Below, one piece after another: positions 17,433 through 27,093 of a stretch of 64,000 nucleotides of DNA (positions within the stretch are counted from its first letter, which is position 1; each line of letters begins with the position of its first letter). This DNA is from a cyanobacterium PCC 7702 (GTDB taxonomy: Bacteria; Cyanobacteriota; Cyanobacteriia; Cyanobacteriales; Nostocaceae). The notes beneath the pieces were generated by a model. The model had not been told where the DNA came from, did not search any database, and worked only from the letters and a program-made list of their open reading frames with translations. The DNA lies in the NCBI GenBank assembly GCA_000332255.1, contig KB235926.1:1838797-1902796 (forward strand). The letters run 5' to 3'. The position numbers and the translations under genes were made by a program.

Positions 17433-19388
17433 ATGAAAAGTTTTTGGAAAAATCAGCGTATCACTAAGGGAGGACATATTTTTACTATACTAGTAATGAC
17501 TGGTATTTTATCCTCCACAAGCAGTGATTTACTACTACTAAAAAGTGCCACCGCTACTCCAATCAATACCTTAGTAGCAGTCAAGGAAGTCGGCAAAGAT
17601 AATCTCAAAAAAGATTCTTTACCACCGCCGGTAGCTAGGGCTGTATTGCGAGATATCTCTCGCCAACAAGGCATTTTGCCTAGTAGATTAAAAATAATTG
17701 AATATAATCGAAAAACGTGGCGTAACGGGTGTTTAGAATTGCCTAGACCAGATGAACTTTGTACCCAGGTTTTGGTTCCAGGATGGCAAGTAGTTGTATC
17801 TGATGGTAATCAAAAATGGATTTATCATACTAATAACAACGGTCGTTCTTTGCGCTGGGCAAATACTGACCCTTCTTGGTTTGACTCCTCAAACAACTTA
17901 CCAAAATCGGTGAGAAATGCTGTTTTGCAAGCTGCATCCAGACGCTCGCACAAACCAGTTTCTCGTCTGAAAATTATTCAAGCACAACGACGGACTTGGA
18001 GAGACGGTTGTTTAGAGTTGGGTGGCCCTGGGATAAACTGCATTCAAGTTTTAGTACCTGGTTGGCGAGTAGTTGTCAGCGTTGACGGAGAAAAATTAGT
18101 TTATCACACTAATGAATCTGGTTCTTTGATCAGGTTCAATGAAAAAGAAAGTAAAGTTACGGCCATAAGCGATCGCGTGTTACCCCAAGGGATAAAAAAT
18201 GCCGTACTGCGAGATGCTTCGGAATGGTCGAAGTTATCAATTTCCTCTTTGCGCATTGTCAAAAGCGATCGCCACGTGTGGGGAAATCCGTGTGAAGTGA
18301 CGTTTGACAGAACCTGCAATAAAGCTTCTTATCTTCCCACGCCAGGTTGGATAGTTACGGTAGATAGTCCTAACCAGCAATGGATTTACCACGTTAGTGA
18401 CGATGCTTCTGTGGTGGTGTTGGATCGCGCGCCAAGTTTATCAGAAGTTGCTGCTAAGCTAATAAAGCAAGATGCTGCCAAGCTTTCCCAAGCGCCCGTT
18501 TCTGCTTCCCAACTGCGAATAATTAAAGTTCAAAGACTGCTAGATGAAAATACTGCTTGTCAAGGAACTTTTAATTGTACTCGTCCTGCTACCTTTAGTT
18601 GGCAAGCAACTGTTTCTGATGGACGCAAAAGTTGGGTTTACCGCGTTAAAGACAACGGGGAAGCGACCTTACTTTGGACGCAAGCAGCAAATTTCTCGTC
18701 TGAAAATATCACAATACCGCAATTTATCGCTGATACAATTTTGACCAGGGCATCTCAAAAGTTGGAATTACCTGTTTCTCAACTGCGGATAGTACAAGCA
18801 CAGCAAAAGCAATGGCGCGATCGCTGTTTGGGTATCAGCGAACCACTGATTTTATGCACTCCAGCAGTTGTACCCGGTTGGTTAGTAACTGTTAGCGACG
18901 GGCAACAGCATTTGGTTTATCGCGTCGGCAAACCAGATATAATTAAATTCGACAAACGCGCTACCAAACTTGCCAGCAAAAACTATCTCCAAGCTGTCCC
19001 CATTCCCATTAACGAATTACCACCACCACTAGAAAGCGGAATGGTCTTTCGAGAAATTTCTAGCGGAGGTTTTACTGGTAGAACCTACGAAACTTTTTTG
19101 CTAGATGACGGACGCTTGATTCGACTGCGCAGCGGTGATGTTAACGATTCCGAACGCAGCGTTCGCCAAATTTCCTTAAAACAACTGCGCCAATTTCAAC
19201 GTTTGTTGAAAAAGGCAGCTGATGAATTCCGAAATTTGAGTTATCCAGCGCCCGCAGGTGCTGCTGACTACATTACCCATACCCTTACTAGTCCAGATGG
19301 TTCGGTTCAGTTCAACTCGATTTCTCAAGACCATCTACCCAAGAATTTACAATTAGTATTTCAAGCTTGGAATCAATTACTTCAGTAG
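17433..19388 (+). CDS. Secreted protein with five ~80-residue Cys-pair repeats
   Basis: After a signal peptide (residues 1-42, cleavage near ATA-TP), five homologous modules occupy about 66-142, 156-235, 250-331, 335-414 and 428-507. Each runs: helix with V..AVL.DAS, strand LKIIQAQRRTW, a Cys pair 6-10 residues apart (C100/C110, C193/C203, C287/C295, C376/C382, C465/C475), then VPGWxVVVSDG and WIYHT. Modules 1, 2 and 5 are the most alike; 3 and 4 are degenerate. The C-terminal 120 residues form another domain, beginning SGGFTGRTYETFLLDDGRL. The paired cysteines suggest one disulfide per module and an extracytoplasmic location. I do not know a named family or function. Confidence 0.85.
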   Translation: MKSFWKNQRITKGGHIFTILVMTGILSSTSSDLLLLKSATATPINTLVAVKEVGKDNLKKDSLPPPVARAVLRDISRQQGILPSRLKIIEYNRKTWRNGCLELPRPDELCTQVLVPGWQVVVSDGNQKWIYHTNNNGRSLRWANTDPSWFDSSNNLPKSVRNAVLQAASRRSHKPVSRLKIIQAQRRTWRDGCLELGGPGINCIQVLVPGWRVVVSVDGEKLVYHTNESGSLIRFNEKESKVTAISDRVLPQGIKNAVLRDASEWSKLSISSLRIVKSDRHVWGNPCEVTFDRTCNKASYLPTPGWIVTVDSPNQQWIYHVSDDASVVVLDRAPSLSEVAAKLIKQDAAKLSQAPVSASQLRIIKVQRLLDENTACQGTFNCTRPATFSWQATVSDGRKSWVYRVKDNGEATLLWTQAANFSSENITIPQFIADTILTRASQKLELPVSQLRIVQAQQKQWRDRCLGISEPLILCTPAVVPGWLVTVSDGQQHLVYRVGKPDIIKFDKRATKLASKNYLQAVPIPINELPPPLESGMVFREISSGGFTGRTYETFLLDDGRLIRLRSGDVNDSERSVRQISLKQLRQFQRLLKKAADEFRNLSYPAPAGAADYITHTLTSPDGSVQFNSISQDHLPKNLQLVFQAWNQLLQ

Positions 19389-19763
19389 CGCTTTGGGGAA
19401 AATAGAGGAATTCAATACTTTGCCCATAGCCAAGAAAACAAAGATCTTGCTTGTGGGTGCAAATTTTCCTTGCTGTGGTGTCGGGGAGCGCGGGGAAAAC
19501 ACCAACGATGGATGAATGGCGAGAAGTTTTCTGATTTTGGCTGGGATGATAGAAAACTAGTATAAGCAAAGCTTGTCATATTAGAGTCTATTCTAGTGCA
19601 AGCAAATTAAAACTCCATAAATCTTATCTTCAAGCTACTACTACCTTAGAGTCTTTTGCCTTCTTTAGGGAAGATTAGTAAGTAACAGTCATGACTCATG
19701 ACTAATTTCTCCTAATTGAAGGGTACAATAAATGCCGATTGTCTTCCAAAGTTTTAAAGCTTC
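19389..19763. other. Intergenic gap upstream of efp
   Basis: 375 bases ahead of efp must hold its promoter. A tandem heptamer TCATGAC-TCATGAC lies at 19689-19702, again STRR-like. No gene-like frame or RNA was recognised. Confidence 0.45.
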
Positions 19764-20321
19764 ATGATTTCCAGTAACGACTTTCGACCTGGTGTTTCAA
19801 TTGTTTTAGACGGATCTGTATGGCGGGTGGTGGAATTTCTCCATGTTAAGCCAGGAAAGGGTTCTGCGTTCGTGCGCACCAAATTGAAAAATGTCCAAAA
19901 TGGAAGCGTGGTAGAAAGAACGTTCCGAGCTGGGGAAACTGTACCGCAAGCTACCCTGGAAAAAAGCACTATGCAGCATACCTACAAAGACGGTGAAGAA
20001 TACGTCTTTATGGATATGGAAACCTATGAAGAAAGTAGATTGAGTGCAGCTCAAATTGGCGATCGCGTTAAATACCTCAAAGAAGGTATGGAGGTTAATG
20101 TTGTTCGCTGGGGCGATCAAGTGCTAGAAGTAGAGTTACCCAACTCTGTTGTCTTGGAAGTAGTACAGACAGACCCTGGTGTCAAAGGAGACACTGCTAC
20201 CGGTGGCAGCAAACCCGCTACTCTGGAAACTGGCGCAGTTGTTATGGTTCCTCTGTTTATTGCTCCGGGAGAACGCATCCGCATTGACACCCGCAATGAT
20301 ACGTATCTAGGCAGGGAATAA
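19764..20321 (+). CDS. efp: Elongation factor P
   Basis: Relieves ribosome stalling at polyproline stretches. All three beta-barrel domains are present in 185 residues: KOW-like N-terminal domain ([18 protein letters not shown]), an OB domain starting near [11 protein letters not shown], and a C-terminal domain with [16 protein letters not shown] and [13 protein letters not shown]. The tip residue is a lysine (K32, in VKPGKGSAF), which in some bacteria is modified. No epmA/epmB homologue is nearby, so the modification state is unknown. accB follows 116 bases downstream, an efp-accB arrangement common in cyanobacteria, so co-transcription is plausible. Confidence 0.97.
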   Translation: MISSNDFRPGVSIVLDGSVWRVVEFLHVKPGKGSAFVRTKLKNVQNGSVVERTFRAGETVPQATLEKSTMQHTYKDGEEYVFMDMETYEESRLSAAQIGDRVKYLKEGMEVNVVRWGDQVLEVELPNSVVLEVVQTDPGVKGDTATGGSKPATLETGAVVMVPLFIAPGERIRIDTRNDTYLGRE

Positions 20322-20437
20322 GTTGTAACTTAACAAAGATGGAAATTCTGATTTCCATCCCTGCCCCGCATACTATATTAAGCAATGTCCATAGTTTGAT
20401 CTACTACCCGTGTTGTCATGATGAGGTTATAAAAGCT

Positions 20438-20983
20438 GTGCCCTTGGACTTTAACGAAATTCGCCAATTATTGGCAACTATTGCACAAACAGATATTGTA
20501 GAAGTAACGCTCAAAAGCAATGATTTTGAAATTACGGTACGTAAAGCTGTTAGTGCTACTAGCGGTAGTTTAACCGGAGCTCAAGGCGCACCAGCTGTAG
20601 GAGTTAGTGCAGCACCATCAATTTCGCCGCTCGCATCCCCACAAGCTCCTACTCCCTCGCCAGAGTTAACAACTCGCACCTTAGAAACTCCTTCACCCTC
20701 AGTTACTTCCTCAGTTACTTCCTCGCCACTAGAACAAAAAAAATATGTGGAAGTTACCTCCCCCATGGTGGGAACTTTTTATCGCGCTTCTGGACCGGGA
20801 GAACCACCGTTTGTGGAAGTAGGCGATCGCGTCCATGTCGGTCAAACAGTATGTATCATCGAAGCAATGAAGCTGATGAACGAAATTGAAGCGGAAGTAT
20901 CCGGGCAAATTATCGAAATTCTGGTTCAAAATGGCGAACCCGTAGAATATGGTCAGCCTTTGATGCGAATTCAACCAGATTAA
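20438..20983 (+). CDS. accB: Biotin carboxyl carrier protein of acetyl-CoA carboxylase
   Basis: Carries the biotin that shuttles CO2 to acetyl-CoA in fatty acid synthesis. The C-terminal biotinyl domain has the EAMKLMN motif with the biotin lysine at K145. The N-terminus [11 protein letters not shown] is a conserved cyanobacterial AccB start, linked by a Pro/Ser/Thr-rich hinge. The frame is open back to an ATG at 20339, but those 33 extra residues are unlike AccB. GTG at 20438 with GAGG 11 bases upstream puts the start exactly at the conserved N-terminus (181 residues). Sits behind efp. The other ACC subunits are not in the window. Confidence 0.95.
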   Translation: MPLDFNEIRQLLATIAQTDIVEVTLKSNDFEITVRKAVSATSGSLTGAQGAPAVGVSAAPSISPLASPQAPTPSPELTTRTLETPSPSVTSSVTSSPLEQKKYVEVTSPMVGTFYRASGPGEPPFVEVGDRVHVGQTVCIIEAMKLMNEIEAEVSGQIIEILVQNGEPVEYGQPLMRIQPD

Positions 20984-21044
20984 GTATTAATCTATATATG
21001 GAATGTCTAATTCTTAATTTTCTGTTCAGTTCGGGACGATCCTG

Positions 21045-21389
21045 ATGAAACAAACGTTGCCTATACCAACAGAAGTTGTGCAGCAAGTTGCTGAATATTT
21101 CAGCTTGTTAAGCGAGCCGATGCGTCTGCGATTGTTGCATTTATTGCGAGATGAAGAAAAATGCGTGCAAGAATTGGTAGAGGCAACCCAGACATCTCAG
21201 GCAAATGTATCAAAGCATTTAAAAGTAATGTGGCAAGCGGGAATTCTCAGCCGTCGCAGTGAGGGAACTTGTGCGTACTATCGAGTGGAAGACGAAATGA
21301 TTTTTGAGTTGTGCAATCGAGTTTGCGATCGCCTAGCCGCCAGGTTAGAGCAACAAGCTCGCAACTTTCGCGTCTTGAACGACAATTAA
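21045..21389 (+). CDS. ArsR/SmtB-family winged-helix regulator
   Basis: A 114-residue single-domain repressor. The DNA-recognition region is CVQELVEATQTSQANVSKHLKVMWQAGILSRR, cited here in part: helix-turn-helix EATQTSQANVSKHL followed by the wing SRRSEGTCAYYRVED. Cysteines at CVQEL, GTCAYY, ELCNRVCDR could bind metal, but the canonical CxC of ArsR/CadC alpha-3 is absent, so the inducer may be a metal at another site or redox. It follows accB by 61 bases and may be co-transcribed with it. No obvious efflux or metallothionein target is adjacent. Confidence 0.85.
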   Translation: MKQTLPIPTEVVQQVAEYFSLLSEPMRLRLLHLLRDEEKCVQELVEATQTSQANVSKHLKVMWQAGILSRRSEGTCAYYRVEDEMIFELCNRVCDRLAARLEQQARNFRVLNDN

Positions 21390-21408
21390 ACAGTCGTTAT
21401 TGTCTTGG

Positions 21409-22011
21409 CTACAGTTGATAGTTTTGATTAAAGCTTTCGCGAGTTAAAGGTTGTTCTATTTCCAAACCTTCACCGCCCAAAACATCCAACCGTTTACCAT
21501 CCACGTCAATATAAACCTTAGCATTTGGATTTAAACTCGTAGCAGTATAGACAATTTGTCCCACGCGACCCATCATGGAGGTACTTCCACCCCCTTTAGT
21601 AAATTCTCTGGAAAGATTAACGCGGATAGTGTCCTTGTCCACCTTCACACTTAGTAGTTTTGTTCCCGGTGGAATAGCGGTAAAAGCAGTTTTCCCATCT
21701 TGAGGACCTTCCAGCAATTGTTCAAGTGCGGTTGCCAAAAATTGATTTGGCTTGTTGGACTTGGCTGTAATTTTAATTGGTTGGGGAACTAACTTAAAAC
21801 TTTGACCAGTATCTTGGAGCCAATAGATTTGAGCCGTTTCTTCAATTCCAATTTTGGAACTTTGGGTGTTCAGCTGCTGTTGAGATGGTGGCGTGACATG
21901 ATGGGAATTCGAGACCAACCAAGCTACACCACCTCCCACTGCTACAATCCCAGCTGAGACAATTGCTATTAAACCTGAGGAAATACGATTAGATCTTTGT
22001 TCTTGATTCAT
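21409..22011 (-). CDS. GerMN-domain membrane-anchored protein
   Basis: An N-terminal transmembrane anchor (about residues 12-32) is followed by a GerMN domain. Its signatures are PQPIKITAKSNKPNQFLATALEQLL, cited in part as QFLATALEQLLEGP, then IPPGTKLLSVKVDKDTIRVNLS, and the end ...VYTATSLNPNAKVYIDVDG. GerMN domains occur in sporulation and envelope proteins and probably bind ligands or proteins in the periplasm; the role in cyanobacteria is not established. AAGGAAGG ribosome site upstream of the ATG. The DUF2993 gene lies 68 bases upstream on the same strand, so both may form one unit. Confidence 0.8.
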   Translation of the reverse strand: MNQEQRSNRISSGLIAIVSAGIVAVGGGVAWLVSNSHHVTPPSQQQLNTQSSKIGIEETAQIYWLQDTGQSFKLVPQPIKITAKSNKPNQFLATALEQLLEGPQDGKTAFTAIPPGTKLLSVKVDKDTIRVNLSREFTKGGGSTSMMGRVGQIVYTATSLNPNAKVYIDVDGKRLDVLGGEGLEIEQPLTRESFNQNYQL

Positions 22012-22079
22012 AATTTAGCAACCTTCCTTAAGGCTATTGATAGTTTTAAATAAACGAGAAGCTTACCTATCGACGGTAC

Positions 22080-22889
22080 TCACAAACGATGAGTTTCCAA
22101 GAACTTAGAAGATGGTTCTATTTTTAAAAACGCCGCCATCTCTAATTGTGCTGGTTTCGTCTTTAATTTTAGAATTCGCACCTGGAGTCCATCACCTTCC
22201 CAGATACCTAGATCCAATCTTTGGTTAATGTTATCAACAACATTGTTCACAAGATGAGGCGGGAACTTTTCTCCATTCACGAGCACAATAGGGTCGACCA
22301 GCTGAAATCGCCTGCCAGCAATGACTTTCAATCCTGATTCTACTTGAATTAAAAGTGGTTTGCTTTGATTTTTCTCCTGTAATTCTACTTGAAAATTAAG
22401 TTGATTGTTGGCTAAAATCTTGACTTTTGGGTGGAGAAAATTGTAACTTAAAGAAGAGTCTTCAAGATTAAATTTTCGCCATTGCTCAAGAAATTCCGGT
22501 GATTGTAGAAATTTATTAATATCTTCTTGATAGATGACCAAGCGCACGCCAGCCTGTAAAGGTCTTTTTAACCTAGGTCTTTTTTGTCTGAAACTACTCG
22601 GTTCGAATTCGATCGCATCAGTTTCCAATTCCAAAGCAGCAATACGGATATTTTGTTGCTTTAATCGTAGGGAACGTCCTGCAATTCGCATCCGTTGTAC
22701 CTTTCCTTGCAGCAGTTGATAGGTAGGAGCGTTGTCTACTCGTACTTGTAATTGTTTTACCCCCGCAAGGTGGGAACGGATAAAATTTTCAGCTGTGCGA
22801 TCGACGACCAATCCCGCAGGAATTAATAAACCCAGCAAACTAGATAGAAAAATTGTCAGAAATTCCATATATTGCTTTTTGATTTTCAT
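22080..22889 (-). CDS. DUF2993 (LmeA-like) lipid-binding family protein
   Basis: 269 residues with an N-terminal hydrophobic signal/anchor (about 8-28, FLTIFLSSLLGLLIPAGL). The pattern AENFIRSHLAGVKQLQVRVDNAPTYQLLQGKV, cited in part, is the DUF2993 start; later ALELETDAIEFEPSSF and VRLVIYQEDINKFLQ fit too. Related proteins bind phospholipids and act in envelope biogenesis. Two copies of AATAGTT heptamers sit just upstream of its start. Same strand as the GerMN gene. Confidence 0.8.
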   Translation of the reverse strand: MKIKKQYMEFLTIFLSSLLGLLIPAGLVVDRTAENFIRSHLAGVKQLQVRVDNAPTYQLLQGKVQRMRIAGRSLRLKQQNIRIAALELETDAIEFEPSSFRQKRPRLKRPLQAGVRLVIYQEDINKFLQSPEFLEQWRKFNLEDSSLSYNFLHPKVKILANNQLNFQVELQEKNQSKPLLIQVESGLKVIAGRRFQLVDPIVLVNGEKFPPHLVNNVVDNINQRLDLGIWEGDGLQVRILKLKTKPAQLEMAAFLKIEPSSKFLETHRL

Positions 22890-22893
22890 AGCT

Positions 22894-22907
22894 AATAGTT
22901 AATAGTT
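22894..22907. repeat. Heptanucleotide tandem repeat, two copies
   Basis: AATAGTT twice in tandem, immediately upstream of the DUF2993 start, same motif (reverse complement AACTATT) as at 5945-5972. Confidence 0.55.
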
Positions 22908-22932
22908 GATTACCAGGACTAACCACCAACCA

Positions 22933-24759
22933 TTAGCCTTTAGCCATGTCAATTCGTTGTTTGAGGTTAGATACTACTTCTTCTATGGTAATTTCCTCAC
23001 AAGTGCGGGTAAAACGTTCTACTAATTCGACTTTGCCATTGGCGATCGCCCGTCCGATCACAATTCTAAAAGGTATGCCAATCAAGTCAGCGTCTTTAAA
23101 TTTTACTCCTGCTCGTTCGTTGCGATCGTCCAGTAAAGTTTCAATTCCTGCTTGATTAAGCTGGTGATAAAGTTTTTCAGCTATTTCTACTTGAGTTGCG
23201 TCATTAACATTGGCAATGGTCACAATAACTTCGTAAGGTGCGATCGCCACCGGCCAAATTATTCCGTCTCGGTCGTAAAATTGCTCTACTGCTGCTTGTG
23301 CTAATCTGGAAATTCCCATACCATAACAACCCATAATTAAGGGCTTTTCCTCACCTTGCTCGTTAGTATAATTTGCTGCCATGGCTTGGGAATACTTAGT
23401 TCCCAATTGAAAAATATGACCGACTTCAATTCCACGAGTGCTTTTTAGTATTTGCTCTGGGTTGTGAACAGAGCGATCGCCTGCTTTGGCTTTCCGTACA
23501 TCTACTATAATTTCTGGTAACTTAAATTGCTGATGCCAATTAGCTCCAACTACGTGACAGCCGGATTCGTTCGAGCCGGTGACGAAGTTCTTTAAATCCA
23601 GGACAGTTTTATCAGCCAAGCGCAAAAATTGCGGATGAATGGCTTGTTCTTTATTTCCTTCCTGGGCAAACCGAGTAATATAATCATCCGCAAGATCGGG
23701 AGCAATATAACCCAAAGGCAAGGGTTTAGCCGACCAATTTTTCTGTGCATCAGCATCCAGTACTGCTAACTTCAAAACTGTCTTGGCACCGTATTGACCA
23801 GCTAGCTTTGTCAATTCATTTTGCAATTTTACTTCATTAACTTCTTGATCTCCTCGGATACTCACCAAAACTAAAACAGTGGTGCCATTATCGTACAATA
23901 CTTGGTAGAGAACATTTTTCACCACTTGAGTAGGGGAACATTTCAAAAAAGCACATAGCTTTTCAATTGTTTCTGTGGCTGGAGTTTCTCGCTTTTCATA
24001 GCTTGTAAACTTTGAAGGTTGAGCAGCTGCTGGTAAAGATACGGCTTTTTCCACATTAGCGGCGTATTGTCCATCTTCAGTGTAGAGAACTTCATCTTCG
24101 CCAGCTTCTGCCAGTACCATAAATTCTGTAGAACCCGAACCACCAATAGCGCCAGAATCTGCTTCGACAGCACGAAAAGCCAAACCACAGCGCTGCAGCA
24201 CATTACTGTAGGCCTGGTACATATCCTGGTAAGTCTTCTTGAGACTTTCTTCCGAAGCGTGGAACGAGTAGCAATCCTTCATAATAAATTCTCTTCCACG
24301 CATCAAACCAAAGCGGGGACGAATTTCGTCGCGAAATTTAGTTTGAATTTGGTAGAGACTCAAGGGTAGTTGTCGGTAGGAGCGAATCAAATCCCGAGCA
24401 AGCATTGTAATTACTTCCTCGTGAGTTGGTCCCAATGCCAACTCTTGTTGGCGTCGGTCTACAAGGGCAAACATAATACCCTCAGCTTTAGTGTAAGTAT
24501 CCCACCTCCCTGATTCGCGCCATAAAGAAGCAGGTTGCAATTGGGGTAACAAACACTCCTGAGCGCCTGTAGCGTTCATTTCTTCCCGTACTATCTGAGA
24601 AATTTTTTGCAGTACCCGCCACATTAAGGGCAGATAAGCATATATACCACTACCGATGCGACGAATATAACCAGCGCGAAGCAACAATTTATGACTGGGA
24701 ATTTCTGCATCAGCAGGATCGTCCCGGAGCGTGACAAATAACATTTGTGACAGTCGCAT
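22933..24759 (-). CDS. proS: Prolyl-tRNA synthetase, bacterial type
   Basis: Charges tRNA-Pro. Class II motifs are visible: motif 1 around [19 protein letters not shown], motif 2 [22 protein letters not shown] (cited in part as [12 protein letters not shown]), motif 3 [14 protein letters not shown]. The middle third (about residues 220-400) is the INS editing domain that removes misacylated alanine, so this is the long ProS form. The C-terminal anticodon-binding domain begins near PVAIAPYEV. The frame extends to 24792, but ATG at 24759 is preceded by AAGGGG and gives the conserved [12 protein letters not shown]; 608 residues. Confidence 0.97.
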   Translation of the reverse strand: MRLSQMLFVTLRDDPADAEIPSHKLLLRAGYIRRIGSGIYAYLPLMWRVLQKISQIVREEMNATGAQECLLPQLQPASLWRESGRWDTYTKAEGIMFALVDRRQQELALGPTHEEVITMLARDLIRSYRQLPLSLYQIQTKFRDEIRPRFGLMRGREFIMKDCYSFHASEESLKKTYQDMYQAYSNVLQRCGLAFRAVEADSGAIGGSGSTEFMVLAEAGEDEVLYTEDGQYAANVEKAVSLPAAAQPSKFTSYEKRETPATETIEKLCAFLKCSPTQVVKNVLYQVLYDNGTTVLVLVSIRGDQEVNEVKLQNELTKLAGQYGAKTVLKLAVLDADAQKNWSAKPLPLGYIAPDLADDYITRFAQEGNKEQAIHPQFLRLADKTVLDLKNFVTGSNESGCHVVGANWHQQFKLPEIIVDVRKAKAGDRSVHNPEQILKSTRGIEVGHIFQLGTKYSQAMAANYTNEQGEEKPLIMGCYGMGISRLAQAAVEQFYDRDGIIWPVAIAPYEVIVTIANVNDATQVEIAEKLYHQLNQAGIETLLDDRNERAGVKFKDADLIGIPFRIVIGRAIANGKVELVERFTRTCEEITIEEVVSNLKQRIDMAKG

Positions 24760-24881
24760 CGTTCGTCCCCTTTGTAGTTTCGCTAATCTCAAATTAGTTA
24801 GAATTATGAAGTCAAAAAAGTATCAAAAAAACGTGCCTTAAAGTCTTCTGATTTCTGCCTTTTTTTCAGGAGAAAACCACC

Positions 24882-26273
24882 TTGCCTGTAATTTATCGAG
24901 CGCAACCACCTTTAGAATTTATTCCGCCAGCATTTCAGCCTTGGTTTTTAGCAGTTGTTCATTTTTTGTTACCCACTTGGCTGCGCTGGAAAACAGCGAT
25001 TAGCCAAATTGAAGCAGACAACGTTGAGGTTTTGGTAAATCTCTACCGCCAATTTCAGGAGGGAAAGATTCGCTTTTTGATGGCATTTCGTCATCCTCAA
25101 ATACAAGATCCATTATGCCTGGGTTATTTGCTCTCCCAAATCGTGCCTAGAGTAGCACAAAAGATGGGAGTAAGACTACAGCGTCCCATTCATGCCCATT
25201 TGATTTACGATCGCGGTATCCCCTTGTGGGCTGGCTCTTACGTTGGCTGGATTGCCTCTAGGTTAGGTGGTATCCCGATCCAACGTGGTAAGGCAGATTG
25301 GACTGGTTTGCGAGTGGCTCGGGACTTTTTTGCTAACGGGCCTTGCCCAATGGCAGCAGCGCCAGAAGGAGCTACTAACGGACTTTCGGAGGTAGTCAAT
25401 CCCCTTGAACCTGGAATTGCCCAATTGGGCTTTTGGTGCGCTGAAGATTTGCATCAAGCTGGACGAGAACAACAGGTACTGATTGTACCCATTGGCATTC
25501 AATACAGTTACGTGCAAGCGCCCTGGCGGGCGATCGCTAATCTTTTGAGTGAATTAGAAGCGGCCAGCGGTTTGCCTGTTGATAGCAACTCAGGTAGTGA
25601 TATTTTGTCAGCGGAGTTACTTTATCCGCGCTTGTTGCGGCTAGCTGAACGTTTACTGTCTTTAATGGAAGAATTCTACAGGCGATTTTACCACCAAACA
25701 CTACCAGAAGTACAAGTTTTGTGCGAAGATACAAACGAGGTAATTGCCGCTCGCTTGCACGCGCTTTTGGATACAGTTTTACAAGTAGCAGAACAGTATT
25801 TTGGGATCAAGCCAAAGGGAAATTTTAGCGATCGCTGTCGTCGTGTAGAACAAGCTGGTTGGAATTACATTTTTCGCGAAGAATACAAAGATATCAAAGC
25901 TTTGTCACCTCTAGAAATAGCCTTGGGTTCACGCATTGCGGAAGAAGCAAATATGCGGATGTGGCACATGCGATTGGTAGAAAATTTCGTTGCTGTTACG
26001 GGTAAGTACGTACGTGAAAAACCCACAGTAGAACGCTTTGCCGAAACCACCCTCTTAATTCGCCATATGGTTGCGCAGATTCTTCCAGGTGGTAATCCTT
26101 TTCGATTTCCGCCCTTAGGCAAGCAGCGAGTCAAAATGACTGTAGGTAAGCCTTTATCTGTTTCCGAACGCTACTCCCTTGATAAAGGGAGCCGTCAGCA
26201 AGCAAGGCAAGCTGTTGCCGATTTAACAAAAGATTTGCAGCAGGCAATGGAAGGTTTGATTGTCAAACAGTAG
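24882..26273 (+). CDS. PlsC-like 1-acylglycerol-3-phosphate O-acyltransferase
   Basis: 463 residues, longer than simple PlsC (about 200-260). The acyltransferase domain has the HX4D motif H71PQIQD76 and, after PIQRGKADWTGLR, a loop APEGATNG that fits the EGT-type substrate motif. About 250 further C-terminal residues are mainly helical and unknown. Translation starts at TTG with a strong AGGAG 8 bases upstream; no ATG lies near the start. Expected to acylate lysophosphatidate or a similar acceptor at the membrane. Divergent from proS across a 122-base gap. Confidence 0.8.
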   Translation: MPVIYRAQPPLEFIPPAFQPWFLAVVHFLLPTWLRWKTAISQIEADNVEVLVNLYRQFQEGKIRFLMAFRHPQIQDPLCLGYLLSQIVPRVAQKMGVRLQRPIHAHLIYDRGIPLWAGSYVGWIASRLGGIPIQRGKADWTGLRVARDFFANGPCPMAAAPEGATNGLSEVVNPLEPGIAQLGFWCAEDLHQAGREQQVLIVPIGIQYSYVQAPWRAIANLLSELEAASGLPVDSNSGSDILSAELLYPRLLRLAERLLSLMEEFYRRFYHQTLPEVQVLCEDTNEVIAARLHALLDTVLQVAEQYFGIKPKGNFSDRCRRVEQAGWNYIFREEYKDIKALSPLEIALGSRIAEEANMRMWHMRLVENFVAVTGKYVREKPTVERFAETTLLIRHMVAQILPGGNPFRFPPLGKQRVKMTVGKPLSVSERYSLDKGSRQQARQAVADLTKDLQQAMEGLIVKQ

Positions 26274-26387
26274 TATCCTAAGTGCAAAAAAGTACCCTTG
26301 GCGTTCTATCTCAAGCAGAAATATTTTGTCGCAACCAAAAATCAACCTGGAAGTAGGAACAGGCGATCGCTACAGACCCGGTGTTAA

Positions 26388-26999
26388 TTACCCGCCCACG
26401 CTCTTTTGAACGATAATTTCTATGCGGCGATTCTTTTTTCGTCCCAGAGGATTATCGGAACCATCAGAGTTAGTATTCGGTGCTACAGGTTGAGTTTCGC
26501 CATATCCTTGCTTGGTCATTAAAGAAATTTTGATACCACCTTTTTCGCTCAACCATTTTCGTACTGCTGTCACGCGTCGTTCTGACAATTGCAGATTATC
26601 AATTTCATCGCCTGCAGAATCAGTATGGCCTAAGATTTGCAACCAAGTATCCGGATAGCGATGGGTTATTGCTTGACTAACTTGATGCAGCGCTTTCTCT
26701 GCTTGCGGGCGAATTGTATCTTTACCAGAGTCAAACAAAAAATCAGCTGGTAGGGTAAAAATTGTCAAATATTTATTTTTCTGAACGCGGATTTGGGGAC
26801 AAGCTATTTCTGGAAATTCAACTTCGGGAAATATCTTCTCAGGAAATGTAACACTAGGAGCAGGAACTTGGGAAAACTTAAATTCCTGAACTTTTACGGG
26901 AAAGTTATTTTCTGAGTTGGCTGCACGGAGGAGAAAACTACCTGCAAGGCTTGTGAAAGCCACAACCAGTAAGTAAGTAAATAAACGGAGTGGGTACAT
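26388..26999 (-). CDS. OmpA-family (peptidoglycan-associating) protein
   Basis: An N-terminal signal anchor (MYPLRLFTYLLVVAFTSLAG) is followed by a short linker and a C-terminal OmpA domain of about 115 residues: FDSGKDTIRPQAEKAL, QILGHTDSAGDE, NLQLSERRVTAVRKWL, GYGETQPVAPN and NRRIEIIV. It contains the NxxLSxxRAxxV-like and HTDxxG peptidoglycan-binding signatures. No beta-barrel, so a periplasmic anchor or motor-type accessory rather than a porin. The frame begins with TTG at 27041; ATG at 26999 is chosen because the signal anchor starts there. No ribosome site decides. Confidence 0.85.
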   Translation of the reverse strand: MYPLRLFTYLLVVAFTSLAGSFLLRAANSENNFPVKVQEFKFSQVPAPSVTFPEKIFPEVEFPEIACPQIRVQKNKYLTIFTLPADFLFDSGKDTIRPQAEKALHQVSQAITHRYPDTWLQILGHTDSAGDEIDNLQLSERRVTAVRKWLSEKGGIKISLMTKQGYGETQPVAPNTNSDGSDNPLGRKKNRRIEIIVQKSVGG

Positions 27000-27093
27000 T
27001 TTTCGGATGGATGAATTCTGGCTTTTTCGATCCAATATCAACTAAATCAAAAATATTACAAATAAATGGCACTCCTGTCACCTTTTTCAATTT

